The translations under genes were made by a program, and so were the position numbers. Below are positions 1 through 9,579 of a DNA stretch of 64,000 bases, one piece after another. Under the pieces are notes generated by a model. The model was not told the origin of the DNA. It ran no database searches and saw nothing but the letters and a program-made list of their open reading frames with translations. This stretch comes from Kytococcus aerolatus (GTDB lineage: Bacteria > Actinomycetota > Actinomycetes > Actinomycetales > Dermatophilaceae). Location: positions 1,302,001 to 1,366,000 of the forward strand of contig NZ_FYEZ01000001.1 in the NCBI RefSeq assembly GCF_900187395.1, written 5' to 3'. Position 1 is the stretch's first letter; each line of letters begins with the position of its first letter.

Positions 1-1042
1 CGTGCCCCTCGCCCTGCGGGGTGGTGGCGCCCCAGGCAGCGGTGAAGGCGACGATCTCGGCATCGTCCTCGCAGGTCACGTCGTGACGCGGATCCTCGGT
101 CGGCTCGTCGCCCAGCCCACCGCAGTTCCGGATGGTGCCCGGCACGCGATTCAGGCCGTCCAGCTGGACGGTGCGGCCGTCGACCTGCAGGCTGCCGGTC
201 CAGCGGGGGCGGACCACGGCTGCACGACGCAGCCGTCGGTCGAGCACCAGCACCGGGCGCTCCCCGACCGGCTCGCTGAGCAGGACACCGCGCTGGACGC
301 TGGCACCAGCCGGGTCTCCCTCGGCGCCCGCCTCGGGGTCCATGACGAAGAAGCCACCGTTCACCGCAGCCACGGCGCCCTCGGCAGCGGCTAGTGCCGA
401 GGTCGTCTCTCGGCGCTGCAGATCGGGACCGAAGGCCAGGCCGACACTGCCCCGGTAGGAGGCCGGGTCCACGCTGAGCACGCGGACGTTCCACGGGCCG
501 GGCGCGTCGGTACCGCCGTCCCAGCCGGTGTTCCACACCCGCCCGGCGAATCCCTGTTCCACGGCGCGATCGAGCCAGGCGGTCGCCGCCTCCTCGGTGG
601 AAAAGGTCTCGCGGGCTCGCACCCGGTGCCCGAGCAGGCCGTCCGGCACGTCCACGGCACCGGTCTGCTGCACGGGCTGCACCTCGGCCTCGAACCCGGC
701 CGCCACGAGCGCGTCCACGAGTGCCCTCGCGTCACGCCGGGGGCGCACCGGCTGGGTGTCCTCGGGGTCACCTCCGGCAGTGGGGATGGCGAACTCGACC
801 GCCCACCTCTGGTGAGCGCTGCGCTTGCCCCGGTGAATGGTCGTGAGGGCGACGCCAGGGGCGATCTGGGTGACCGTGCGCTGCTCGAGCAGGTCGGACG
901 GGCCGAGAGGCAGGGGTTCCTCCCGGACCGGAGTCGTCTGGGAGGCAGCCACCACAGGGGCGACAGAGGCCAGCGCGACGGCGGGGGCGGTCCAGGCGGT
1001 GCCAGCGATCACAAGGCGGCGGGAGACGGGGTGGAGGGGCAT
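1..1042 (-). CDS. Secreted phosphodiester glycosidase (NAGPA) family protein, 3' end cut by window edge
   Basis: Only the first 347 codons are visible; the gene runs off the left edge with no stop. The ATG at 1042 follows a CAGGAG ribosome binding site. The N-terminus has SRRLVIAG, a hydrophobic run and an Ala-rich end (VVAAS), which fits a Tat-type export signal. Two stretches (about residues 102-117, ARALVDALVAAGFEAEV, and 146-161, EEAATAWLDRAVEQGF) resemble SPOR-like peptidoglycan-binding repeats. AAVNGGFF at about residue 224, followed by a Gly-rich G-V-L-L segment, is typical of the NAGPA fold, whose members cleave sugar phosphodiesters. The substrate here is unknown; a cell-wall or teichoic acid polymer is inference. 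It is divergent from the nuclease-helicase gene at 1198. Confidence 0.75.
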   Translation of the reverse strand, partial: MPLHPVSRRLVIAGTAWTAPAVALASVAPVVAASQTTPVREEPLPLGPSDLLEQRTVTQIAPGVALTTIHRGKRSAHQRWAVEFAIPTAGGDPEDTQPVRPRRDARALVDALVAAGFEAEVQPVQQTGAVDVPDGLLGHRVRARETFSTEEAATAWLDRAVEQGFAGRVWNTGWDGGTDAPGPWNVRVLSVDPASYRGSVGLAFGPDLQRRETTSALAAAEGAVAAVNGGFFVMDPEAGAEGDPAGASVQRGVLLSEPVGERPVLVLDRRLRRAAVVRPRWTGSLQVDGRTVQLDGLNRVPGTIRNCGGLGDEPTEDPRHDVTCEDDAEIVAFTAAWGATTPQGEGH

Positions 1043-1197
1043 TCGGATCTCCTGTGGGTGAGGGGTGCCCGGCAGCGGGCCGCCCGCCAACACACCACCA
1101 CCGAGTGACCCCCGGGTGTCGCGCCGGCAAGGTTCCGGTGTCCGGCACCGGAACGCTGCGTGGCAGACCTGTCCCCGGTCACCTCTACGGTGAACCC

Positions 1198-4100
1198 ATG
1201 TTCCTCCTCGACGACGGCTCGCTGGCCGTCAGCGCCCAGGACCTGCGGCTGGTCAGCGAGTGCGAGCTCGCCCTGCTCGACCGGCTGGACGTCACCCTGG
1301 GACGCACCCCGCGGCGCGCCGAGGAGGACCCGATGCTCGAGCGCCTCGCCGAGCTGGGTGACGCCCACGAGGCCCGTGAGCTGGAACGCCTGCAGACCGA
1401 GCACCCCGGCGGCGTCGTCATCGGGGAACGACCCCGCAGATTCGGGCTGGAGGGCTACCGGAAGGGCGCCACGTGGACGCTCAGGGCCTGCGCCGACCCC
1501 GCCACCCAGGTCGTCCACCAGGCGCCCGTGCTGCTCGAGGGCGGCGAGGGCCTGCTGCCGCTGGTGGGCATGGTCGACTTCCTCACCCGCACCCCCGCGG
1601 GCTGGCGGGTCGGCGACACCAAGCTCGCTGCCCGCTCGACCGTCGCCTCGATGCTGCAGGTGGCCGCCTACGCCGACGCCCTGGCCCGCGGCGGCCTGAC
1701 CGTCGCCCCCGAGGTCGACCTGGTGCTGGGCACCGGGGCGGTGGAGTCCCACCCGCTGGGCCCGACCGTCGCGGTGATGCGGGACCGCTGGGCGCACCTC
1801 TCCCGCCTGCTGAGCGAGCACCGGGAGGCCGAGGGGCCGGTCCGGTGGGGCGCCGCGGGCGTGGCCGCCTGCGGGCGCTGCGAGGTGTGCGCCCCGCTGG
1901 CCGAGGCCGCCGACGACCTGCTCGGGGTGGCCCGCATGTCCCTGGCCCGTCGGAAGGTGCTGCACGAGGCCGGGATCCGCACGATGGCCGAGCTGGCCGG
2001 AAGCACCACGCCCCCGGCCGGGATGCGCGCCGCGGTCTTCGCCGAGCTGCGCGACCAGGCCGCCCTGCAGGTCCGAGCCCGCGCGGAGACCGCCCGCCGC
2101 CGGGAAGCCGACCCCGAGGCACCGCCGGTGGTCCTCTCCGAGGTGATCGACCCCGCCCCGCTGGAGGCCCTGCCCGCCCCCGGCCCGGGCGACGTGTTCT
2201 TCGACTTCGAGGGCGACCCGATGTGGCGGCCCCGTCCGAACGCACCCGCCGGGCTGGAGTACCTCTTCGGGGTGGAGGTGCTCACCGTCGACGCCGGGGA
2301 GGACGACGCCGCCTACGGCCCGCCGGACGCCGCGGGTGCCCGCTACCGCGCCTGGTGGGCCCACGACCGGGCCGGCGAGCGGCAGGCGCTGGGGGACTTC
2401 CTCAGCTGGCTGGCCGACCGCCGCGAGCGCCACCCGGGCCTGCACGTCTACCACTACGCCGCCTACGAGGTGACCGCCCTCAAGCGCCTCACCGCCGTGC
2501 ACGGGTTCGGGGCGGAGCTGCTCGACCAGCTGCTCCGGGAGCACGTCTTCGTGGACCTCTACGGCACGGTGCGCGCCGGCATCCGCGTCTCGCAGGCGTC
2601 GTACTCCATCAAGAAGCTCGAGCCGCTCTACATGCCCGCCCGTGACGCCGAGGGCGTGACCGGTGGCGGCGACTCGATCGTGGAGTACCACCGATACTGC
2701 CAGGCCCGCGACGCCGGGGACGCGCCCCGGGCGGCCGGGCTGCTGGAGCGGATCCGGGCGTACAACGAGCTCGACTGCGAGTCGACCTGGCGGTTGCGGG
2801 ACTGGCTGCTGGCCCAGCGCCACACCGCGGCCGGTGGCGACGCCCAGGACGACGGGCAGCGGGCGCCGGAGGAGGCATCCTCGGGCGGCACCCTCGTCGA
2901 GGCCCCGGCACCCCAGGCACCGGAACGCTGGGTGGAGGCCGAGCGGCTCGAGGCGGCGCTGCGCGCCCTGGACCTGCCCGAGCCCGGCGCCCGCACCGCC
3001 GCCGAGCAGGCCACCGCCATGGTCTCGGCCGCCCCGCAGTACTACCGGCGGGAGCACAAGCCCTTCTGGTGGGCGCACTTCGACCGGCTCGCGCTGCCGG
3101 TCGCGGAGTGGGCCCTCACCGGGGACGTCCTCGTCGTGGAGCGCGCCGCCTGGACCGACGACTGGGCCCGACCCACCCCGCGCTCGAACCCGCGCCGCAC
3201 CCTTCGGACCGTCGTCGACACCGGGGGCCGACCCGTGGCACCGGGCACCACCCTCCACGCGGTGTTCGCCCACCCGCTGCCCGAGGGGCTGGAGGCGGAG
3301 CCCGGGCACCCGCACGCGCTGTGGCCCTCGGCCGCCACGGTGGTGGACTCCGGCCCGCACCCGGACTCCGGGCTGGAGCTCTGCACCCTGGAGCTTCCCT
3401 GCCCGCAGCCGCGTGGTGACAGGCCCGGCCTGCCGGAGACCGACGAGCTGCCCGTCGGCCTCGTCCCCACCCCGCCCCCGAGCACCGGACCGCTCGACGC
3501 CGCCCTGGCCGAGCTGGCCGAGGAGGTGCTGGGCGCCCACCCCGGGCTGCCGCCCGGCGCGGCCAGCGACCTGCTCACCCGCCGCACACCCCGTCTGCAG
3601 GGTGGCGGGGCTCTGCCCCGGGTCGGCGCCCCGGGGACCCCCACCCCGCTCGACGCCGTGACCACCGCCGTGCGCGCCCTGGACGACAGCTATGTCGCCG
3701 TGCAGGGCCCGCCCGGCACCGGGAAGACCTACCTGGGCTCCCGCGTGGTGCGCTCCCTGGTGCAGCAGGGCTGGAAGGTCGGCGTGGTGGCGCAGTCGCA
3801 CGCCGCGGTGGAGAACTTCCTCGGCGCCTGCGTACGGGCCGGGGTGCCCGCCGAGCAGGTGGCCAAGGTGCCCCGCTCCGGCCGGTCCGCGGAGGACGCC
3901 GAGCCGACCTGGACGGCGCTGCAGGGCTCGCGGCAGCCGGCGGCGTGGATGGACGAGCAGTCCGAGGCCGGCCGCGGGTTCGTCGTCGGCGGCACCGCGT
4001 GGACCTTCAGCAAGGACGCCCTGGAGCCCGGCGGGCTCGACCTCCTGGTGGTGGACGAGGCCGGCCAGTTCTCCCTGGCGCCCCTGCTGGCCTGCAGCCG

Positions 4101-4857
4101 CGCCGCCCGGAACCTGCTGCTGCTCGGTGACCCGCAGCAGCTCCCGCAGGTCTCCCAGGGCATCCACCCCGAACCGCTGGACCGCTCCGCGCTGGGCTGG
4201 CTCATCGGCTCCGCGGCGGTCCTCCCGGCCGACCTGGGCTACTTCCTCGACACCACCTGGCGCATGCACCCCGCCCTCACCGAGCCGGTCTCCCGCCTCG
4301 CCTACGACGGCCGGCTGCGCTCCCACGAGGCGGTCACCACCGGCCGCACCGTCGAGGGGGTGGAACCCGGCGTGCACGAGGTGCTGGTGGACCACCGGGA
4401 CCAGTCCGTCGCCTCCCCCGAGGAGGCCGCGGAGGTGGTGCGCCTCGTGGAGTCCCTGCGGGGCCGTGCCTTCCGGGACGGGGCAGGTGGCGGCACCGCC
4501 CGGCCGCTGGAGGCCTCGGACGTCCTCGTGGTGGCGCCCTACAACGCCCAGGTGAACCTGCTGCGACAGCGCCTCGACGCCGCCGGGCTGTCCGAGACCC
4601 CGGTGGGCACCGTCGACGCCTTCCAGGGCCAGGAGGCACCAGTGGTGATCGTCTCCATGACCGCCTCCGCACGGGACCGCGTCTCCCGCGGGCTGGCCTT
4701 CCTGCTCGACGTCCACCGGATGAACGTGGCCATCTCCCGCGGGCAGCTCGCCGCCTACGTGGTGCGCTCCCCCCGGCTCACCGACATCGCCCCGGCCAGC
4801 CCCCGGGACCTGCTGGCCCTCGGCGCCTTCCTGGAGCTCCTCGGCCGCGCCCGCTGA
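1198..4857 (+). CDS. TM0106-family RecB-like nuclease fused to SF1 helicase
   Basis: A 1219-residue three-part DNA-processing enzyme. The RecB-like nuclease part has GMVD (about 124-127) and DTK (about 140-142), which match motifs II and III. A lone Cys near residue 22 (SECELA) and a CGRCEVC cluster near 224-230 have the spacing of the four-Cys iron-sulfur site of AddB/Cas4-type nucleases. A second, RNase H-like or DEDD-type segment begins at FFDFEGDP (about 334) and includes NELDCEST. The C-terminal third is an SF1/UPF1-like helicase: Walker A GPPGTGKT (about 837), DEAGQ (about 953), GDPQQLP, DAFQGQE and MNVAISRG. I chose the ATG at 1198 because homology starts there; the frame stays open further upstream. 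The cellular role of this family is not settled. It stands alone, with no CRISPR or restriction genes beside it. Confidence 0.88.
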   Translation: MFLLDDGSLAVSAQDLRLVSECELALLDRLDVTLGRTPRRAEEDPMLERLAELGDAHEARELERLQTEHPGGVVIGERPRRFGLEGYRKGATWTLRACADPATQVVHQAPVLLEGGEGLLPLVGMVDFLTRTPAGWRVGDTKLAARSTVASMLQVAAYADALARGGLTVAPEVDLVLGTGAVESHPLGPTVAVMRDRWAHLSRLLSEHREAEGPVRWGAAGVAACGRCEVCAPLAEAADDLLGVARMSLARRKVLHEAGIRTMAELAGSTTPPAGMRAAVFAELRDQAALQVRARAETARRREADPEAPPVVLSEVIDPAPLEALPAPGPGDVFFDFEGDPMWRPRPNAPAGLEYLFGVEVLTVDAGEDDAAYGPPDAAGARYRAWWAHDRAGERQALGDFLSWLADRRERHPGLHVYHYAAYEVTALKRLTAVHGFGAELLDQLLREHVFVDLYGTVRAGIRVSQASYSIKKLEPLYMPARDAEGVTGGGDSIVEYHRYCQARDAGDAPRAAGLLERIRAYNELDCESTWRLRDWLLAQRHTAAGGDAQDDGQRAPEEASSGGTLVEAPAPQAPERWVEAERLEAALRALDLPEPGARTAAEQATAMVSAAPQYYRREHKPFWWAHFDRLALPVAEWALTGDVLVVERAAWTDDWARPTPRSNPRRTLRTVVDTGGRPVAPGTTLHAVFAHPLPEGLEAEPGHPHALWPSAATVVDSGPHPDSGLELCTLELPCPQPRGDRPGLPETDELPVGLVPTPPPSTGPLDAALAELAEEVLGAHPGLPPGAASDLLTRRTPRLQGGGALPRVGAPGTPTPLDAVTTAVRALDDSYVAVQGPPGTGKTYLGSRVVRSLVQQGWKVGVVAQSHAAVENFLGACVRAGVPAEQVAKVPRSGRSAEDAEPTWTALQGSRQPAAWMDEQSEAGRGFVVGGTAWTFSKDALEPGGLDLLVVDEAGQFSLAPLLACSRAARNLLLLGDPQQLPQVSQGIHPEPLDRSALGWLIGSAAVLPADLGYFLDTTWRMHPALTEPVSRLAYDGRLRSHEAVTTGRTVEGVEPGVHEVLVDHRDQSVASPEEAAEVVRLVESLRGRAFRDGAGGGTARPLEASDVLVVAPYNAQVNLLRQRLDAAGLSETPVGTVDAFQGQEAPVVIVSMTASARDRVSRGLAFLLDVHRMNVAISRGQLAAYVVRSPRLTDIAPASPRDLLALGAFLELLGRAR

Positions 4858-4921
4858 GCACCGACCGCACCGCCCACCCGCGTCCCACGGGACGCCGGGG
4901 CCCGTGGGGCACGGGAACCGG

Positions 4922-5236
4922 TCAGGCGCCGAACACGAGGAGGAGGAAGGGCAGCAGGAAGAGCGGGACGAAGATCGCCACCATGACGACCGTCAGGAGC
5001 GTGCCGACGATGCCCAGCGCCCAGCCCACCGTCACCAGGCCCTCGTTCCGGTAGCGCCCGGGCTGGCGGAGGATGTCGCGGCGCGCCCGCCCACCCATCC
5101 ACCAGGCGATGATCCCCAGCGGCGGGAAGAGAACCAGGCTGAGGGCGCCCAGGACGAGCACCGCGATGCCGTCGGGGTGCTCCTCCTGCGGCCAGGCGGG
5201 AGGCTGCGGCGGGGTCCACTCCGACGAGGTGCTCAT
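4922..5236 (-). CDS. Small DUF4190-like membrane protein
   Basis: A 104-residue protein with a short Pro/Trp-rich cytoplasmic N-terminus (PPQPPAWPQ) and two hydrophobic segments: one around residues 25-45 (AVLVLGALSLVLFPPLGIIAW) and one at the C-terminus (GWALGIVGTLLTVVMV and beyond). A basic loop with GGRARRDI lies between them. This layout is typical of DUF4190 and related small actinobacterial membrane proteins, whose function is unknown. The ATG at 5236 starts the recognisable protein; the frame is open for about 60 more codons upstream, but those are low-complexity and overlap the promoter region of the sugar porter. Transcribed divergently from 5334. Confidence 0.7.
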   Translation of the reverse strand: MSTSSEWTPPQPPAWPQEEHPDGIAVLVLGALSLVLFPPLGIIAWWMGGRARRDILRQPGRYRNEGLVTVGWALGIVGTLLTVVMVAIFVPLFLLPFLLLVFGA

Positions 5237-5333
5237 GGACCCACCGTAGCCCGACCCGTGACCCATACCACATCCGTGACCCGCCCGGCGGATCTGCCGC
5301 CCGGCGCCGCTCCCGGGACTCACACTGCGCGCC

Positions 5334-6848
5334 ATGATTTCCGCAGACGCCGCACCCAGCGGCTCCTCCCCCTCCGGTGGCGCCGGAGCACCCGTGGTCC
5401 CCACCGACCGGGAGGCCAACTCCGGCTCCCAGGTCGTGATGCTCGCCCTGGTGGCCGCCCTCGGCGGCTTCCTCTTCGGCTACGACTCGGCCGTCATCAA
5501 CGGTGGCGTGAACGCCATTGGCGAGCGCTTCGACCTCTCCCCGGGCATGCTCGGCTTCGTCGTCTCCTGCGCCCTGCTCGGTGCCATGGCCGGCGCCTGG
5601 TTCGCCGGCTCGCTGGCCGACCGCATCGGCCGCACCCGCGCGATGGTCGTCGCCGCCATCTTCTTCACCCTCTCGGCCATCGGCTCCTGGGCCACGGTCA
5701 CCGCCTGGGATCTCGTCCTGTGGCGCGCCCTCGGCGGCGCCGGCATCGGCATGGCCTCGGTGCTCGCCCCGGCCTACATCGCCGAGATCTCCCCCTCGCA
5801 GGTCCGTGGGCGCCTCGGGTCGCTGCAGCAGCTGGCCATCGTCGTCGGCCTGTTCTCCGCCCTGCTCGTCGACGCCTGGCTGGCCGGTCTCGCCGGCGGA
5901 GCCGCACAGGACCTGTGGTTCGGCCTGGAGGCCTGGCGCTGGATGTTCCTCTCCGAGCTGCTCCCGGCCCTCGTCTACGGCGCCCTGGCACTGTCGATCC
6001 CCGAGTCCCCGCGCTTCATGGTGGCCCAGGGCAAGGAGGCCGAGGCCGCGCACCTGCTGCGCGACGTGGTCGGCCTGCGCGGCGAGGAGGTCGAGGCCAA
6101 GCTGGACGACATCCGCGCCACCATCAACACCGAGAAGCGGCAGACCCTCTCCGACCTCGCCGGCGCGGCCGCCGGGCTCAAGCCGATCGTGTGGATCGGC
6201 ATCCTGCTCTCGGTCTTCCAGCAGTTCGTCGGCATCAACGTGATCTTCTACTTCGGCTCCACGCTGTGGCAGGCCGTCGGCTTCGGCGAGTCGCAGGCCC
6301 TGCTCATCAACGTCGGCACCTCGATCACCAACATCGTCGTGACGGTGGTGGCGATCCTCATCGTCGACCGGGTCGGCCGCCGCCCGATGCTGCTGGCCGG
6401 CTCGGCCGGCATGACCCTCTCCCTGGCCGCGATGGCCCTCGCCTTCTCCCACGCCACCGTGAGCGGCAGCGGCGCCGAGCAGTCGGTGAGCCTGCCCGAC
6501 CCGTGGGGTCCGATCGCCCTGGCGGCGGCCAACCTGTTCATCGTGGCCTTCGGCATCACCTGGGGCCCGATCGTCTGGGTGCTGCTGGGCGAGATGTTCC
6601 CGAACAACATCCGCTCGGTCGCGCTCGGCGTGGCCGCCGCCGCCCAGTGGCTGGCGAACTTCGTGATCACCACGACCTTCCCGTGGCTTGCCGACGTGAG
6701 CCTCACCCTCGCCTACGGGCTGTACGCCGCGTTCTCCCTGCTCTCCCTGGTCTTCGTCTGGCGGTACGTCGGCGAGACCCGGGGCAAGGAGCTCGAGGAG
6801 ATGGGCGACGGGGCCCACCAGCGGGTGGCCGCCCCGGTTCCCGCCTGA
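5334..6848 (+). CDS. Sugar porter (SP) family MFS transporter
   Basis: A 504-residue proton-linked sugar uptake permease with 12 predicted membrane segments. Family motifs are present: GGFLFGYD in TM1, ADRIGRTRA after TM2, PESPRFMV in the central loop, QQFVGINVIFYFG in TM7, DRVGRRPML, and VGETRGKELEEM at the end. The QQ-x3-GIN signature marks the glucose/xylose-type SP subfamily; the actual sugar cannot be told from sequence. The first 25 residues are a Ser/Gly/Pro-rich extension. The gene stands alone and is followed by a strong hairpin at 6892. No clear Shine-Dalgarno precedes the ATG. Confidence 0.92.
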   Translation: MISADAAPSGSSPSGGAGAPVVPTDREANSGSQVVMLALVAALGGFLFGYDSAVINGGVNAIGERFDLSPGMLGFVVSCALLGAMAGAWFAGSLADRIGRTRAMVVAAIFFTLSAIGSWATVTAWDLVLWRALGGAGIGMASVLAPAYIAEISPSQVRGRLGSLQQLAIVVGLFSALLVDAWLAGLAGGAAQDLWFGLEAWRWMFLSELLPALVYGALALSIPESPRFMVAQGKEAEAAHLLRDVVGLRGEEVEAKLDDIRATINTEKRQTLSDLAGAAAGLKPIVWIGILLSVFQQFVGINVIFYFGSTLWQAVGFGESQALLINVGTSITNIVVTVVAILIVDRVGRRPMLLAGSAGMTLSLAAMALAFSHATVSGSGAEQSVSLPDPWGPIALAAANLFIVAFGITWGPIVWVLLGEMFPNNIRSVALGVAAAAQWLANFVITTTFPWLADVSLTLAYGLYAAFSLLSLVFVWRYVGETRGKELEEMGDGAHQRVAAPVPA

Positions 6849-6891
6849 GGCACCCCACCCACCGGGCTCTCCACGCCCTCCCACCCCCACC

Positions 6892-6926
6892 GGGCCGTGA
6901 CCTGCGCGCTGCGCGGGTCACGGCCC
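6892..6926 (+). terminator. Hairpin terminator of the sugar porter gene
   Basis: Perfect 11-bp inverted repeat, GGGCCGTGACC (6892-6902) against GGTCACGGCCC (6916-6926), with a GC-rich loop that can pair further. There is no T-tract, as is common for actinobacterial terminators. It lies 43 bases after the stop codon. Confidence 0.6.
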
Positions 6927-6927
6927 G

Positions 6928-6971
6928 GTCTCGATCCAGTCTCGATCCGGTCTCGATCCGGTCTCGATCCG
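6928..6971. repeat. Four tandem 11-bp repeats upstream of the Nramp-like gene
   Basis: Four head-to-tail copies of GTCTCGATCCG at 6928, 6939, 6950 and 6961; the first ends in A instead of G. The 11-bp period is close to one helical turn, so copies face the same side of the DNA. The array ends 55 bases before the ATG at 7027. It could be an operator array for the Nramp-like gene, or a simple slippage repeat. Confidence 0.9.
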
Positions 6972-7026
6972 GCCAACCACAGGCGGGTGGTTTCACAGCC
7001 GCCCGGCACCGTGGCAGCGTCCCGTC

Positions 7027-8307
7027 ATGGCGACCGTGACGACTCCGCAAGCTCCCTCCCCCGAGGCCCCGGGCACCTGGGGCTCCCGACTGGCCGCGCT
7101 CGGCCCCGGACTGCTCATGGCCTCCGCGGCCATCGGCGGCTCCCACCTCGTGAGCTCCACGCAGGCCGGCGCCCTCTACCAGTGGCAGCTCATCGGGCTG
7201 GTGGTGCTGGCCAACGTCCTGAAGTACCCCTTCTTCCGCTTCGGCGCCCAGTACACGGTCGAGACCGGGCACAACCTCGTCGAGGGCTACGCGCGCCGGG
7301 GCCGCCCGCACGTGTGGGTCTTCTTCATCCTGTGCGCCGTCTCCTCGGTGATCTCGGCCGCCGGGGTGGGCATCCTGAGCGCCACCATCCTGAACTTCGC
7401 CCTGCCCTCGGGCTGGGTCCTGTCCATGCCGTGGACCGCCGGGCTGATGATGCTCAGTGTCTGGCTCATCCTCATGGCCGGCCGGTTCCCGGTCCTCGAC
7501 GGGCTGACCAAGGTCATCGTCATCACGCTGACGGTCATCACCGTGCTCACCGTCGTCGTGGCCGTGTTCAAGGGCGCCCAGGGGGACCCCGCCGCGGTCC
7601 CGCCGAGCCCCTGGACCCTGGCCTCCCTGCCCTTCCTCGTCGCCCTGGTGGGCTGGATGCCGGCGCCCATCGAGATCTCCGCGCTGCAGTCCCTGTGGGT
7701 GGCGCGCAAGCAGCGGGACCACGAGTCGAGCGGCCGGGACGTCCTGTGGGACTTCAACGTCGGCTTCGCCGTGACCGCCCTGCTGGCCGTGCTCTTCGTC
7801 GTCCTGGGCTCCCTGGTGCAGTTCGGCACCGGCACGAAGATCGAGATGTCCGGTGGCGCCTACATCCCGCAGCTCATCACGATGTACACCAGCACCATGG
7901 GTGAGTGGTCGCGTCCGCTCATGGCCCTGCTGGCCTTCGTGGTCATGTACGGCACGGTCATCACCGTGGTGGACGGGTACGGCCGCGCCTGCGCCGAGGC
8001 CCTCCACCACATCCGCCGCAACCCCGGCAACGCCGGCCGCGGCGCGGTCATGGCCTGGAGCACCGGCATCGCGGCCGTGTCCCTGGCGATCATCCTGTGG
8101 TTCAACGCGCACATGGGTGAGCTGCTCCGCTTCGCGATGATGTCGGCCTTCGTGGCCGCCCCCGTGTTCGCCTGGCTGAACTTCCAGCTCGTCCGCCGGG
8201 AGGAGCACCTGCCCGGCTGGCTGCGCGGCCTCACCTGGGCCGGTGTGGTCTTCCTCAGCGCCTTCACGTTGCTCTTCCTGGCCACCGAGCTCGGCCTGGT
8301 CGGCTGA
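7027..8307 (+). CDS. Nramp-like (SLC11 superfamily) membrane transporter lacking canonical metal ligands
   Basis: A 426-residue polytopic protein that aligns with Nramp divalent-metal/proton symporters (GPGLLMASAA, QAGALYQW, FFRFGAQYTVETG, and a later GYGRACAEALHHI). The two short motifs that bind metal in classical Nramp proteins are altered: the TM1 DPGN position reads GGSH, and the TM6 MPH position reads MPA (GWMPAPIEISAL). It is therefore probably not a Mn/Fe transporter of the usual kind. The substrate is unknown; a different divalent cation or an organic substrate is possible. No good Shine-Dalgarno is seen; the start was chosen as the first ATG of the conserved region. It is monocistronic, with the 11-bp repeat array in front. 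Confidence 0.8.
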   Translation: MATVTTPQAPSPEAPGTWGSRLAALGPGLLMASAAIGGSHLVSSTQAGALYQWQLIGLVVLANVLKYPFFRFGAQYTVETGHNLVEGYARRGRPHVWVFFILCAVSSVISAAGVGILSATILNFALPSGWVLSMPWTAGLMMLSVWLILMAGRFPVLDGLTKVIVITLTVITVLTVVVAVFKGAQGDPAAVPPSPWTLASLPFLVALVGWMPAPIEISALQSLWVARKQRDHESSGRDVLWDFNVGFAVTALLAVLFVVLGSLVQFGTGTKIEMSGGAYIPQLITMYTSTMGEWSRPLMALLAFVVMYGTVITVVDGYGRACAEALHHIRRNPGNAGRGAVMAWSTGIAAVSLAIILWFNAHMGELLRFAMMSAFVAAPVFAWLNFQLVRREEHLPGWLRGLTWAGVVFLSAFTLLFLATELGLVG

Positions 8308-8334
8308 CCGGGGGCGCGCGTAGGGTTCCCCGCA

Positions 8335-8353
8335 CACCGGCCACCCGCCGGTG
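8335..8353 (+). terminator. Candidate terminator of the Nramp-like gene
   Basis: CACCGGC (8335-8341) pairs with GCCGGTG (8347-8353) across a 5-base loop and is followed by a pyrimidine-rich CCCCTTCTTT. It is short but correctly placed, 28 bases after the stop. Confidence 0.4.
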
Positions 8354-8409
8354 CCCCTTCTTTCCGACGGATCGTCCGGCACGTACCTGCCGGGGAAGAG
8401 AGCGCCCCC

Positions 8410-9546
<1,137 letters not shown>

Positions 9547-9579
9547 CCCGACCCGCCCGCCCCCTCCCAGGAGACCCCT

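Noticed and set aside
1009-4716. A 1235-codon minus-strand frame opposite the nuclease-helicase, and similar long frames at 6703-10758, 21782-18699 and 62521-62219
   Set aside because: Frames of this length arise by third-position GC bias. The plus-strand genes have clear motifs; the antisense products have none. Real genes inside such frames, such as the surface protein ending at 18699, were trimmed to their own starts.
1198-4857. A CRISPR, BREX or restriction defence island around the nuclease-helicase
   Set aside because: Neighbours are a wall enzyme, a DUF4190 protein and a sugar porter; no other defence gene is seen.
6928-6971. Possible CRISPR or iteron origin
   Set aside because: Units are only 11 bp, contiguous, and far from any replication gene; an operator or slippage array is simpler.
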